Of a stretch of 47,649 bases of DNA, positions 24,665 through 32,672 are shown one piece after another; the stretch's first letter is position 1; each line of letters opens with the position of its first letter. Source of the DNA: Actinomycetes bacterium. Lineage in GTDB: Bacteria; Actinomycetota; Acidimicrobiia; Acidimicrobiales; Poriferisodalaceae. The translations under genes were made by a program, and so were the position numbers. The stretch is taken from contig JAAETH010000200.1 of the NCBI GenBank assembly GCA_024228575.1, positions 1-47,649 on the forward strand. The letters are read 5' to 3'. Below the pieces are notes generated by a model that ran no database searches, was not told the origin of the DNA, and saw nothing but the letters and a program-made list of their open reading frames with translations.

Positions 24665-25695
24665 CAGACCCCCGACTCACCGTCGATGGCTGACACCCAT
24701 GAAGCCGTGATTGCACCCACGGAGAAGCGCGATCTGCGGCGCTGGGCGGTCGCCTCGTCGGACACGTCAATCGCCCCCATCAGGGCGGCCTCGACCGCTC
24801 GGCTGAGTGCTTCGGGACTTCGGTCGACCAAGACCCCCGGCACAAATTCGGGTATCAGCTCTCGAAGTGCCGGAATGTCGACCGCCACCACCGGCACGCG
24901 AGCAACACCCGACTCGAGAACCGCCAATCCGAACGTCTCGGATTCTGACGTACTTATGAAGACACCCGCTTTGGCAAGGTACGGGGCGACGTCAGCCACA
25001 AAGCCCGGTAGCCGCAGGCGATGAGAGACACCCAGGCGGCTGGCGCGGCTCTCGATCGCAGCGCGGTCTGGACCATCTCCGAGGATCAACATCTCCACAT
25101 CCTCGTCAAGCCCAGCCAACACATCAGGCAGGATCGTCATCTGCTTCTCGGGGACCAGCCCTCCGACGGCAACGACCAACCTGGCATCAGGAGTCGCGGT
25201 TCGGTCGTGGTCGAAAGAATCGGTCAGGAGATTGGGAATCACCTGCACCGGCGCATGCCCCGGGATCGTTCGCAGCTCACCCGAAACGACCTCCGAGACT
25301 GCGATGAGCTGGTCTGCGCGCCTGTAAAGCGACTCGGCGATGTGAAAAGAGCGCCTCACCGAAGCAGATCGAACGAGCCTTCCAGGGCTCATCGAATGCT
25401 CCCAGATGATAAGGCGACACCGGTGAACACCGCAAAGGCGGCTCACAGCCGCCGCCCAGACGCCCGAAACAATGATCGTGCGCGACGCATCGGCCAGCCG
25501 GCGGATCAGCGTGAGACGAGCACCGAAGCCAGACTTGATGGTGAAGGCCTCGGAATCCGGGCAATCCCCGCGTAGAACGAGGACCTCTACCGACATCTCA
25601 CGTGCCAACGCGTGCGCCAGCGCGATTGTGGCCCGCTCGATTCCCCTGTTCGGCTCCAGCCGATAGCACACGATGGTCAGCGGTAGTTCATGCAC
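24649..25695 (-). CDS. Glycosyltransferase family 4 (GT-B)
   Basis: A 348-residue GT-B enzyme using the GTG at 25695. An ATG at 25734 would add 13 residues and overlap the polymerase gene by 47 nt, so I prefer the GTG with an 8-nt overlap. The N-terminal domain contains the W-E-H-S acceptor-side motif. The C-terminal donor domain has V-A-V-G-G-L-V-P-E-K-Q, L-I-L-G-D-G-P, L-P-G-F-V-A-D-V and the E-x7-E-type signature S-E-S-E-T-F-G-L-A-V-L-E. It transfers a sugar from a nucleotide donor to the growing repeat unit at the cytoplasmic face. It is the last gene of the six-gene leftward operon. Donor and acceptor cannot be read from the sequence. Confidence 0.9.
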   Translation of the reverse strand: MHELPLTIVCYRLEPNRGIERATIALAHALAREMSVEVLVLRGDCPDSEAFTIKSGFGARLTLIRRLADASRTIIVSGVWAAAVSRLCGVHRCRLIIWEHSMSPGRLVRSASVRRSFHIAESLYRRADQLIAVSEVVSGELRTIPGHAPVQVIPNLLTDSFDHDRTATPDARLVVAVGGLVPEKQMTILPDVLAGLDEDVEMLILGDGPDRAAIESRASRLGVSHRLRLPGFVADVAPYLAKAGVFISTSESETFGLAVLESGVARVPVVAVDIPALRELIPEFVPGVLVDRSPEALSRAVEAALMGAIDVSDEATAQRRRSRFSVGAITASWVSAIDGESGVCADTG

Positions 25696-26926
25696 TGGCA
25701 GCCACCGCTCGCTGTTGCGGCTGGATCGCAGCATGCGGCATGGTCGAAACGAGAACCATCAGAAGGAACAGACTCGTATGAACGTTGACGGTTGCTGGAT
25801 TCCACGCGACCTCGGTCAGACCCACGAAGAGCCAGCTGACAGCGGGCAACATCGTGAGAGCAAGATCGCGTCGATCCGGGGCCTCGATCGAGGCGATGGT
25901 GACGCCCATTCCCAGGACGAACAGACCTACCGCAATGGCGCCACCGGCCACGGCCAGGAGTACGTACTGCGAGTGAGTCGACAGATCCGGGAGCCCCTGG
26001 ACCTCGAGGATCCGCTCCCACGCGTCCGAGCCAGCCCCGAAAACCGAGAACAGTTCGTCCGACTCGCGAGCCGCAATCCACAACCTTCCGCGACCGCTCA
26101 GGTAGTTGGGATCAGTCGCCCGAGCCGCCAGCAGTAACCCGCCCACCGCAACTGCTGTCACGAGGCCGAACACAATCAGGGGCCTGGGGCGCAACATCGA
26201 ATCTCGTGTCCGAACGCTCGTCCAGGCGATCGCCAGACTGGTGATCGCCCCAAGCGCAAGACCCACAAGTGAGGTCCGCGCACCCGAGGCCAACAAGAGA
26301 AACACGAACCCCGCGGCGAGCACCACGGCAGGCAAACGAGCGCGCGTCCTCGGGACCAATGCCAGACCTGCCAAGGCGATGAGGGATATCGCGTTCCCGT
26401 TCTCGAAGACACCTTGATATAGCGATCCAAAGACCGAACACTTGTCCGCCCTGCAATCAATCCATCCCTGCGACAGCTCGGAAGACCCCGCTATGACGAG
26501 GATCCCCAAGTAGACCCCCACCAAGGGTGCGGCGAACCCGTCGGCATCACGACGCTGGCGCCCGGCACCGGCCAGGGCGACACTCAACACAGCGAGCGTC
26601 GACCCCAGGAAAGCACCTGTGCGATCAACGTCAATACCCACCGCAGCGATATTCCGGAGCAACGTCCATCCAATGAGCGGCATGAAAGCCAGCGGGACGA
26701 GGCGCCGCCACCCGACTGCCCCTCGCCTCGGCACCTGGAAGAATACGACAAGGAAGACGAACGCTCCGGCAACAACGGCCAACATCGCCACCCCGGCATC
26801 CGCCAGACCGAGCACCGCGGCACACGAACCCGCAAAAACGAGAATACTCCACGCGGCCGCTCGGGACCTGAACAGCCGAGCCAGTGCCAGGGCTGGCAGT
26901 ATCAACAGTAAACCGACGATAGACAC
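25688..26926 (-). CDS. Wzy/O-antigen-ligase-like polysaccharide polymerase (copy 3)
   Basis: A 412-residue polytopic membrane protein with about 11 helices. The family pattern is present but diverged: F-E-N-G-N-A-I-S in place of the H/E-P-N motif, L-S-G-R-G-R-L-W opening the large loop, F-G-A-G-S-D-A-W and S-T-H-S-Q-Y-V in place of S-H-N-x-x-L-E. The GTG at 26926 has GGGAG 6 nt upstream. It follows the NKWYS-type gene by 28 nt and overlaps the GT4 gene by 8 nt. Unlike the other four polymerases here it has no adjacent co-polymerase gene, so the BY-kinase at 18983 may serve it. Confidence 0.83.
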   Translation of the reverse strand: MSIVGLLLILPALALARLFRSRAAAWSILVFAGSCAAVLGLADAGVAMLAVVAGAFVFLVVFFQVPRRGAVGWRRLVPLAFMPLIGWTLLRNIAAVGIDVDRTGAFLGSTLAVLSVALAGAGRQRRDADGFAAPLVGVYLGILVIAGSSELSQGWIDCRADKCSVFGSLYQGVFENGNAISLIALAGLALVPRTRARLPAVVLAAGFVFLLLASGARTSLVGLALGAITSLAIAWTSVRTRDSMLRPRPLIVFGLVTAVAVGGLLLAARATDPNYLSGRGRLWIAARESDELFSVFGAGSDAWERILEVQGLPDLSTHSQYVLLAVAGGAIAVGLFVLGMGVTIASIEAPDRRDLALTMLPAVSWLFVGLTEVAWNPATVNVHTSLFLLMVLVSTMPHAAIQPQQRAVAASA

Positions 26927-26954
26927 GACAACTCCCGCTAGTCAAAGCTTCCAC

Positions 26955-27719
26955 TCACGTGTACCGAGCCCAGACCTCGGCGATCTCGGCTGGATCGAAG
27001 AAATGTGATGTGTACTGTGTCGTCAGGAGTCGCTCGACAAGAACCTCTGGCAGCTTCAGTCCTTCTCGAAACTCCTCGTAGACGGGACCGTACCATTTGT
27101 CAGACGCCTCGTTCTCGCGCGTGAGCTTGATCGCCGAACCGACGAACTCGCTGATTAGTGGAAGGTTGTCATTGAGTCGATCCGATCGAAGCAGCAGCAG
27201 ATCAAACTGACCGCACGAGATCGAAGTGGCGCCTCGCGTGACATCAAATTCGACGTCAAAGACATCGATCCCAGTAAACCGCTTAAACTCCTGCTCGTAC
27301 CAACCCGTCACGTAGTCATGTGGAAAGATCTCGAGGAAGATACGTCGCAACAGGTCGGGTTGAGTCATTCGTGAGGTGAATTGCTTGGATCCGTACATGC
27401 CGACATCAAATGCTACTATCCAGTAGGGAAGTCCTTGGAAGAACATTGACACATTTCGACCAATCGGTTCTCGCACAATGGACAGAATACGCACCCGGCC
27501 CGATCGGTTCCGGATCTTCCATCGAGTCAGTGCGTCAGACAATTGTCGAGCACTCCGCTGATATTGATGCCGTCGACGCAAAGTGTATTCGGGCGGTGTT
27601 GGCATGTTTTGATAGAATGAATGTACGTGTATTGCATTCGGCAATGCTCGCTCAAGTGCAGACGAGCCTACTTTTCCTGATTGATAGATCAGAATCGGAC
27701 AATGGGAGGACATCTTCAT
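26955..27719 (-). CDS. NKWYS-family putative capsular polysaccharide synthesis protein (sulfotransferase-like)
   Basis: A 254-residue protein beginning at ATG 27719 in a 4-nt overlap with the flippase stop. The N-terminal I-Y-Q-S-G-K-V-G-S-S-A-L resembles the phosphosulfate-binding loop of sulfotransferases, followed by the second PAPS-type loop I-V-R-E-P-I-G-R-N-V-S. The motif D-K-W-Y-G-P-V-Y corresponds to the N-K-W-Y-S signature of the putative capsular polysaccharide synthesis family (PF10364). I infer that it modifies the polymer, probably by sulfation. Base composition is unlike its neighbours: five 60-base lines inside the gene (27241, 27421, 27541, 27601, 27661) total 139 G/C of 300, or 46%, against 62% in a leuA control line (21061). 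Confidence 0.75.
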   Translation of the reverse strand: MKMSSHCPILIYQSGKVGSSALERALPNAIHVHSFYQNMPTPPEYTLRRRHQYQRSARQLSDALTRWKIRNRSGRVRILSIVREPIGRNVSMFFQGLPYWIVAFDVGMYGSKQFTSRMTQPDLLRRIFLEIFPHDYVTGWYEQEFKRFTGIDVFDVEFDVTRGATSISCGQFDLLLLRSDRLNDNLPLISEFVGSAIKLTRENEASDKWYGPVYEEFREGLKLPEVLVERLLTTQYTSHFFDPAEIAEVWARYT

Positions 27720-28996
27720 CGATTCATTCTGCGCACCGACGGCATTGGGAAGAAGCCAAGTCGCTTCTTGACGAGGAAAGCTTGATACAACATCACCACG
27801 GTGAGTCCAAGCGTCCGAGACCAGGCAGCCCCAACTCCACCGAAGGCTGGCACCATGGCGACACAAGCGATGAGTGATCCAGAGGCACCGATCGCGTGAG
27901 CGACTGCCGCATCCCGCTCGTGCCTCGTCATCGCCAGGAGCCCCCCGACCGAACCCGACACAGCACTCACCACCTGGCCGATCGTGAGAATCACAAGCAT
28001 GCTTGCAGCCTCTTCAAAATCTGTGCCTACGAATCCAAGGATGTCGCGCCCGGCGACGACGACAACAATGAGCACAGCGACGCCGACGGAAGACGCGACA
28101 CCCGAGGCCAGTCGTGCCAGCTGCCGAAGCCGCTCTGACTCGCCGTTCTCGTACGCTGCGGCGAACTGAGGGAACACAACGCTGTTCATCACGACGAGAA
28201 TGACAGAAGCCGACATGGACAAGCGGAGCGCTACGGAGAAGAGACCGACCTCATCGTCGGACGCGACCGCAGCGAGAAACAGCTGCGGGCTCCACATCTC
28301 GACAAGCGTCAGAGCGACGCCGACGAGGAGCATGCGACTGCTCCGGTCGAGTGCAGCAGTGTCGACTTCCCCAGCCGAAGTCGTCCTTGTGCGCCGCCAA
28401 TCCGCCCATCCGATCAAGTAGGCAAGCGCTGTCGCTGCCAGGAATATGCACGCGGCACCGAGAGGACTGACACTGGCGCCGATCGCGATCAGGAACACGA
28501 ACACAGCGGTCCCGATACCCACGACGAGTGCGTTCTGATACATGTGAAACCGAACGAGACGCATCTCTCCCTGGAAAGCGTGTGAGATCAGCCATCGGCC
28601 GGAGGTCGCGACGGATCCGATCAACACCACTGCGATGACCGCACCGCGACCGCTGCTCACCGACCAGGCCGGGACAATCGCCATCGTGATCCACACCACG
28701 GAGGAGAGTACGAGTGTTGCGATCGAGGCGACGCGGACGGCGTGGAGTAGGACTGCCGATACTGTTGCATCATCGGACGCCGCGGCCACCTCACGAGTCA
28801 CCACAGCGTCGAAACCGACTCTGCCCAGAGAAGAGACGATCGTGAGGACTGTCAAAGCAACCAGGATCTGCCCTGCGCCTGCGCTACCCAACAAACGGCC
28901 GACGCTCCATGTAAACGCCAGGCCGGCAGACGCGGCGAATCCCTTGGCAAGGGCCGACGCAAACGCTGGTTTCCGAATATCTTTCGCCAGCTTCAT
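27716..28996 (-). CDS. Wzx-type polysaccharide flippase (MOP superfamily)
   Basis: A 426-residue membrane protein with about 12-14 helices and few soluble loops. The N-terminal F-A-S-A-L-A-K-G-F-A-A-S-A-G-L and helix-rich organisation match polysaccharide flippases that move undecaprenyl-linked repeat units to the outer face. I chose ATG 28996, which gives a 4-nt overlap with the GT2 stop; a longer ORF start at 29095 would place 33 non-membrane residues inside the GT2 gene. The stop overlaps the NKWYS-type start by 4 nt. It is the only flippase gene in the window, so it may serve more than one of the polymerases. Confidence 0.87.
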   Translation of the reverse strand: MKLAKDIRKPAFASALAKGFAASAGLAFTWSVGRLLGSAGAGQILVALTVLTIVSSLGRVGFDAVVTREVAAASDDATVSAVLLHAVRVASIATLVLSSVVWITMAIVPAWSVSSGRGAVIAVVLIGSVATSGRWLISHAFQGEMRLVRFHMYQNALVVGIGTAVFVFLIAIGASVSPLGAACIFLAATALAYLIGWADWRRTRTTSAGEVDTAALDRSSRMLLVGVALTLVEMWSPQLFLAAVASDDEVGLFSVALRLSMSASVILVVMNSVVFPQFAAAYENGESERLRQLARLASGVASSVGVAVLIVVVVAGRDILGFVGTDFEEAASMLVILTIGQVVSAVSGSVGGLLAMTRHERDAAVAHAIGASGSLIACVAMVPAFGGVGAAWSRTLGLTVVMLYQAFLVKKRLGFFPMPSVRRMNR

Positions 28997-29877
28997 CGCA
29001 CTCGAGCAAGTCCGCTCAGGGCGAGCAGGTGAGACCGAACCGACGGGCGCCCGCGAGAGTACGCCAGCTTCAGCAGGGCCCAGATCTCTCGCCATTCCCT
29101 GCGTGCCGCCGCATACCGAACCGTCTGACCCATCACAAAGTCAGCCGCCGTACGATCATCCATTTGTGGTCCGTGCCTGTCGTAGAACGTGAGGGACGTG
29201 TCGAAGTCCGAGGATCGCGAGATAGAACCCTCGCTCGAGTAGGCGACCGACACCAGAACATCATCGATCTGCTCAATACCGCACCACGTCTCATCTTCGA
29301 GACACCGGAGAAGGAAGTCCCAATCCTGGTGCCGTGGAAGACCCAGCTGCCACTGAACTCGTTTGGCGAGATCCGACCTGACGATGAGCGTCGAAGTTTG
29401 GATCGAATTGCGCCGGTTGTCGAGACGCCGTCGAGCAAAGAGGTATGTGGCGAGATTGTCATCTCGTTGAATCGTGCGGGCAGGAACGGCATCGGCGAGA
29501 CACCGACCGTGCGCCAGCAATCGGTAGCGGCACGACACGAGGCTTGCTCTGGAAGCTTTCTCGAGCTGGATCGACGCCCGTCGATGATCCCAGACATCGT
29601 CGTCATCGAGAAACGCAACCCAGGGGGCCGCTACAATCGCCGTTGCGTCGTGCCGCTCGGCACCGGCCGGTGCGTTGTCATCAATCTCGACGACCTGCAC
29701 CAAGCCTCGCCATGGCCTGAGACGTTCGTGTAGCCCCAGCTCATCGATAGTCGCGCTCCGCGACGCAACAAGAACGCGTTCAGGAGGATGGTCCTGGGCT
29801 GCAACGCTCGCGACCGCCTCCTCGAGGGTCTCCCGTCCGGTGGTTGGAATGACGACTTCGTAGGGTTCAGCTCGCAT
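28993..29877 (-). CDS. Glycosyltransferase family 2 (GT-A)
   Basis: A 294-residue enzyme. The GT-A fold is indicated by E-V-V-I-P-T-T-G-R at the N-terminus, an A-G-A-E-R-H substrate-side motif, and the metal-binding F-L-D-D-D-D-V-W, followed by W-D-F-L-L-R-C. There is no membrane helix. It probably adds one sugar to the lipid-linked repeat unit in the cytoplasm. I chose ATG 29877, overlapping the sulfotransferase stop by 11 nt, over the longer ORF start at 29964, because the GT-A strand begins immediately after this Met. It overlaps the flippase gene by 4 nt. Confidence 0.9.
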   Translation of the reverse strand: MRAEPYEVVIPTTGRETLEEAVASVAAQDHPPERVLVASRSATIDELGLHERLRPWRGLVQVVEIDDNAPAGAERHDATAIVAAPWVAFLDDDDVWDHRRASIQLEKASRASLVSCRYRLLAHGRCLADAVPARTIQRDDNLATYLFARRRLDNRRNSIQTSTLIVRSDLAKRVQWQLGLPRHQDWDFLLRCLEDETWCGIEQIDDVLVSVAYSSEGSISRSSDFDTSLTFYDRHGPQMDDRTAADFVMGQTVRYAAARREWREIWALLKLAYSRGRPSVRSHLLALSGLARVR

Positions 29878-30634
29878 CGTCGAGAAAACCCCCAAACTCG
29901 GAGCCAGTGAGAGACGCAGCAATCTCGTCATAGTTAGCAATCGAGTCGACCAGAAGCGCTGCACCGGTAGGCGTTAGCGACGAGGTTCCGAAATCGGCCG
30001 ATATGCCGAGGAAATGGGCGAGTTCTTGCTGCACGTCTGGCGCCAGCGCACCATCGACGATCAGTCTCTCGAATTGCAGTTCGAGGCCACCGGCCTGCCG
30101 TGTGAACGAAGCGAATCGCGCAACTGAGCGCTGGCGCCTCCGCATGAATCTCGTGGCCCGATCTAGATCAATCTCGACCGCTGCGACCCTTCTACCATCA
30201 CGCGAGTGGGCAACGCCGCGACCCGACTCTCGCACACGACGATGCATGGCTACGAGCGAGACGTACTGGCGCAGGAGGTTGCCCCTCGACAGATGAACCA
30301 CTCGAACGTCGTTTCTCCGAACCCACCGCAAGGTACGGGCTTGCACCTGGTTGTACATCACTCTGCATCCGATGACCGGTGCCAATCCCGACGAGTAAAG
30401 CCGGCCCAAGCGACGATTCGGCGCCAACAAACCTCCACCGGCGACGAACGACCAGCCATGGCTCACGAGCCGGCTGCGCTCGAGCCGGTCAGGAGCGGGG
30501 TGTGCATCGAACCCGTCGAGCCCGAGTAGTACCTCACCGTCACAGTGCACTTCGGGATGTGAACTCAGGGACTCTTGCAGAAAGACCGAACCTGCCCGCT
30601 GGGTTGTAAGGATGACATATGGCGTGCTGGTCAT
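29867..30634 (-). CDS. Sulfotransferase family protein (Stf0-like)
   Basis: A 255-residue cytoplasmic protein. The N-terminal T-T-Q-R-A-G-S-V-F-L-Q-E-S-L fits a 5'-phosphosulfate loop, and V-H-L-S-R-G-N-L-L-R-Q-Y-V-S fits the 3'-phosphate loop of PAPS-dependent sulfotransferases; in between lies H-C-D-G-E-V, as in Stf0-type enzymes. It should move sulfate from PAPS to a carbohydrate hydroxyl. It is the first gene of the leftward operon (sulfotransferase, GT2, Wzx, NKWYS, Wzy, GT4). I chose ATG 30634; the extended ORF start at 30670 is produced by a 20-bp tandem duplication and is unlikely to be the natural start. Confidence 0.8.
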   Translation of the reverse strand: MTSTPYVILTTQRAGSVFLQESLSSHPEVHCDGEVLLGLDGFDAHPAPDRLERSRLVSHGWSFVAGGGLLAPNRRLGRLYSSGLAPVIGCRVMYNQVQARTLRWVRRNDVRVVHLSRGNLLRQYVSLVAMHRRVRESGRGVAHSRDGRRVAAVEIDLDRATRFMRRRQRSVARFASFTRQAGGLELQFERLIVDGALAPDVQQELAHFLGISADFGTSSLTPTGAALLVDSIANYDEIAASLTGSEFGGFLDDAS

Positions 30635-30670
30635 CGGATGACCGAGCCGATCATCGGATGACCGAACCAA
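30631..30670. repeat. 20-bp tandem duplication at the sulfotransferase start
   Basis: Units 30631-30650 and 30651-30670 match at 18 of 20 positions. The start codon of the sulfotransferase gene lies in the left unit, so the duplication creates a second potential ATG and alters the ribosome-binding region. Confidence 0.85.
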
Positions 30671-30682
30671 GACGGGAGGGAG

Positions 30683-30756
30683 TGGGCGATACTGGATTTG
30701 AACCAGTGACCTCTGCCGTGTGAAGGCAGCGCTCTAACCAACTGAGCCAATCGCCC
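30683..30756 (-). tRNA. tRNA-Val (anticodon CAC)
   Basis: The 74-nt cloverleaf is complete. The acceptor stem GGGCGAT pairs with ATCGCCC and is followed by discriminator A. The anticodon stem CTGCC/GGCAG holds the loop TTCACAC with anticodon CAC (reads GUG). The T-arm has GGTTCAAATCC. The 3' CCA is not encoded. A TACGAT -10-like box lies 9 nt upstream (30771-30766). It sits between the glycosyltransferase-initiating gene and the leftward polysaccharide operon. Confidence 0.97.
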
Positions 30757-30966
30757 GAGCGCATCATCGTACCACTGGTCCTGCAGTGCCGGGATCGACA
30801 CCAGCCTGTCGCCACCGACTTGTTTCATGATGGCGGCATCGGTGGTGAACGGAACGCGGCTTCGGGTGCGACGACACCCACCGCCAGACGGACGCTGGCT
30901 GATGTTGATGGGGTCCATCCAGGGGGGAGTGTACCTCAGAGGTCGGACAACAACACGAGATCGGAG
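30757..30966. other. Gene-free interval between tRNA-Val and the phosphoglycosyltransferase gene
   Basis: A 210-bp interval. Leftward, a TACACT box (30934-30929) precedes an ATG at 30918, but that frame runs straight through the tRNA and is not credible as a gene. A 5-bp inverted repeat (GGGTG 30864-30868, CACCC 30875-30879) is the only hairpin I see, with no U-tract. Confidence 0.5.
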
Positions 30967-32487
30967 TCACTGCGAGCATCGGGTCGGACGCTCGGCCCTG
31001 TCGTTCGCTACCAGATCTACCACGACCTGATCGCCGGACCCGACCGACACTAGGGCCGCCTCGACATCGACATGTGCTTCTGCATATGCACCTTGACGGA
31101 TGATCGCCCAGACGGTCTGCACGATGAGCCTCAGGTCCGAGAAGAACGACCACTCGTCGATGTAGAGATTGTCCATTCTCACCCGCTCGTCCATGGGGGT
31201 GTCGCCACGAAGACCACGAACCTGGGCTAGACCGGTCAGCCCGACCGGCAGTCGGTGACGGTGGACGTAGCCAGCCACGCTCACCGAGAAATCGTCGACG
31301 AATGCCGGGCGTTCGGGTCTGGGGCCAACGAACGACATCTCGCCGCGAAGAATGTTCCACAACTGTGGGAGTTCGTCGAGGCTGCTCCACCTGATGAACC
31401 GGCCAATCGGGGTGAGGCTTGCCTCAGAAGAACTCGGAGTCCACACGGAGTCGCTATCTGTGTTGACAGTCATGGATCTGAACTTGAGCAGTTCGAAGGG
31501 CAGGCCGTAGCGACCGATCCGCTGTTGGCGGAACAGCACGGACCCCTTGCTCGTCAGCTTCACCGCAAACGCAGTCGCGAGGACCAGGGGGCTCAGGATC
31601 GTGAGAGCCAAACCGCTGCAGGAGATATCGAACAAACGCTTGAATCGAAGTCCGAGCACCGGGTGCGATGACCTGGCCAGTCGCACGAGCGAGTAGCCGC
31701 GGGCTTGGTCTGGATTCATCGGGTCGATATCGTGCGCCCAGCCGAACACCTGAGGCAGCACGAATACGGCGACACCGGGAACCGGAAGCTGCCGCAGGGC
31801 ATTCAGCACTTGCTCGTCATCACCCTGCCCGACGGTAACGATCACGCGATCCGAGTTCGTTAGCGACGTGAGCCTCACGATATGTTTGATGTTTCCGATG
31901 ATCGGGCCCGGAAGAACGCACTGACTCTCGAGCCCGCGAGTTGCGACATAGCCGGCGATATCCACCCCGTACCCAGGCTTGTGATCAAAGTCCACGCCCA
32001 GCTCGCGAGCGACTGAACCGGTACCCACGACGATCGCCCTCGACCGCAAGTGACCCCTTTTGCGAGCGAATCGCAACACACGAAACGAACACCAGCGAGA
32101 GGCCAGGAGAATCGCCAACAACCCAGCGGATGCAGCGACAACGGTGCTCGGGGTCGGAGGCCGAATACCGGACACGCCGATGACGACGATAACCGTGAGC
32201 GAGACAGCTGCGAGGGCCGAGAGCAGTGTCGCCATGTCCTCGCCGAAGTCTCGAGACATTCTCGTGCGGTAGTGACCGCGAATCAACAGGAGCAGGACCA
32301 TTAGCACCGCGAAGGGAACGCCACGCTTCAGGGTCCAGCGGAACAGTGGGAAGGCACAAGCGGTTGCAACGATGTCGAAGCCGAACAGGATCAGGGAAGA
32401 AGCGCGGGTGGGATGACGAAATGTCGAGGCGCCGAACCCCGTGCGCCGAGGTTGCATGATCTCGTTGACATGCACGCTGGCTGTCAT
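30967..32487 (-). CDS. WbaP/WcaJ-type polyprenyl-phosphate phosphoglycosyltransferase
   Basis: A 506-residue membrane enzyme that starts repeat-unit synthesis by moving a sugar-1-phosphate onto undecaprenyl phosphate. The N-terminal part has four to five helices (about residues 30-130), then a nucleotide-binding-like domain with V-V-G-T-G-S-V-A-R-E-L (about 150-260). The C-terminal catalytic bacterial-sugar-transferase domain contains K-R-L-F-D-I-S in the re-entrant helix, F-R-Q-Q-R-I-G, L-L-K-F-R-S-M, L-D-E-L-P-Q-L-W-N-I-L-R-G-E-M-S-F-V-G-P-R-P and G-L-T-G-L-A-Q-V-R-G. All core motifs are intact. AAGAAGG lies upstream of the ATG. It is the only initiating enzyme in the window. Confidence 0.94.
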   Translation of the reverse strand: MTASVHVNEIMQPRRTGFGASTFRHPTRASSLILFGFDIVATACAFPLFRWTLKRGVPFAVLMVLLLLIRGHYRTRMSRDFGEDMATLLSALAAVSLTVIVVIGVSGIRPPTPSTVVAASAGLLAILLASRWCSFRVLRFARKRGHLRSRAIVVGTGSVARELGVDFDHKPGYGVDIAGYVATRGLESQCVLPGPIIGNIKHIVRLTSLTNSDRVIVTVGQGDDEQVLNALRQLPVPGVAVFVLPQVFGWAHDIDPMNPDQARGYSLVRLARSSHPVLGLRFKRLFDISCSGLALTILSPLVLATAFAVKLTSKGSVLFRQQRIGRYGLPFELLKFRSMTVNTDSDSVWTPSSSEASLTPIGRFIRWSSLDELPQLWNILRGEMSFVGPRPERPAFVDDFSVSVAGYVHRHRLPVGLTGLAQVRGLRGDTPMDERVRMDNLYIDEWSFFSDLRLIVQTVWAIIRQGAYAEAHVDVEAALVSVGSGDQVVVDLVANDRAERPTRCSQ

Positions 32488-32560
32488 CGCTTCACTGATC
32501 CTTCTTGCCTAGGCGTCCACACGATCTGATCTTGCGCTCATCACTCCGCAAAACAACGCG

Positions 32561-32575
32561 ACCGCTCTTAGCGGT
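32561..32575. promoter_or_regulatory. Inverted repeat in the divergent intergenic region
   Basis: Perfect 6-bp arms ACCGCT and AGCGGT flank a 3-nt centre, midway between the divergent phosphoglycosyltransferase and LLM genes (185-bp gap). It could be a shared operator. I see no clear -35/-10 pair for either gene here. Confidence 0.35.
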
Positions 32576-32672
32576 ACTTCAAGCCACCCAAGTGAAGACA
32601 CGGGGTATGTTTCATCCCTGCCGCGCTGTCGGACACAATAGCGAGCATCGTTCTAGCCCACCTGGAGGCACC

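Noticed and set aside
30683-30756. tRNA-Val as an integration site for a mobile element
   Set aside because: I found no repeat of the tRNA 3' end elsewhere by eye, and no integrase gene is present.
30631-30918. Leftward 95-codon ORF with G-R-L-A-Q-L-V-R-A-L
   Set aside because: It reads through tRNA-Val; this peptide is the well-known translation artefact of tRNA genes.
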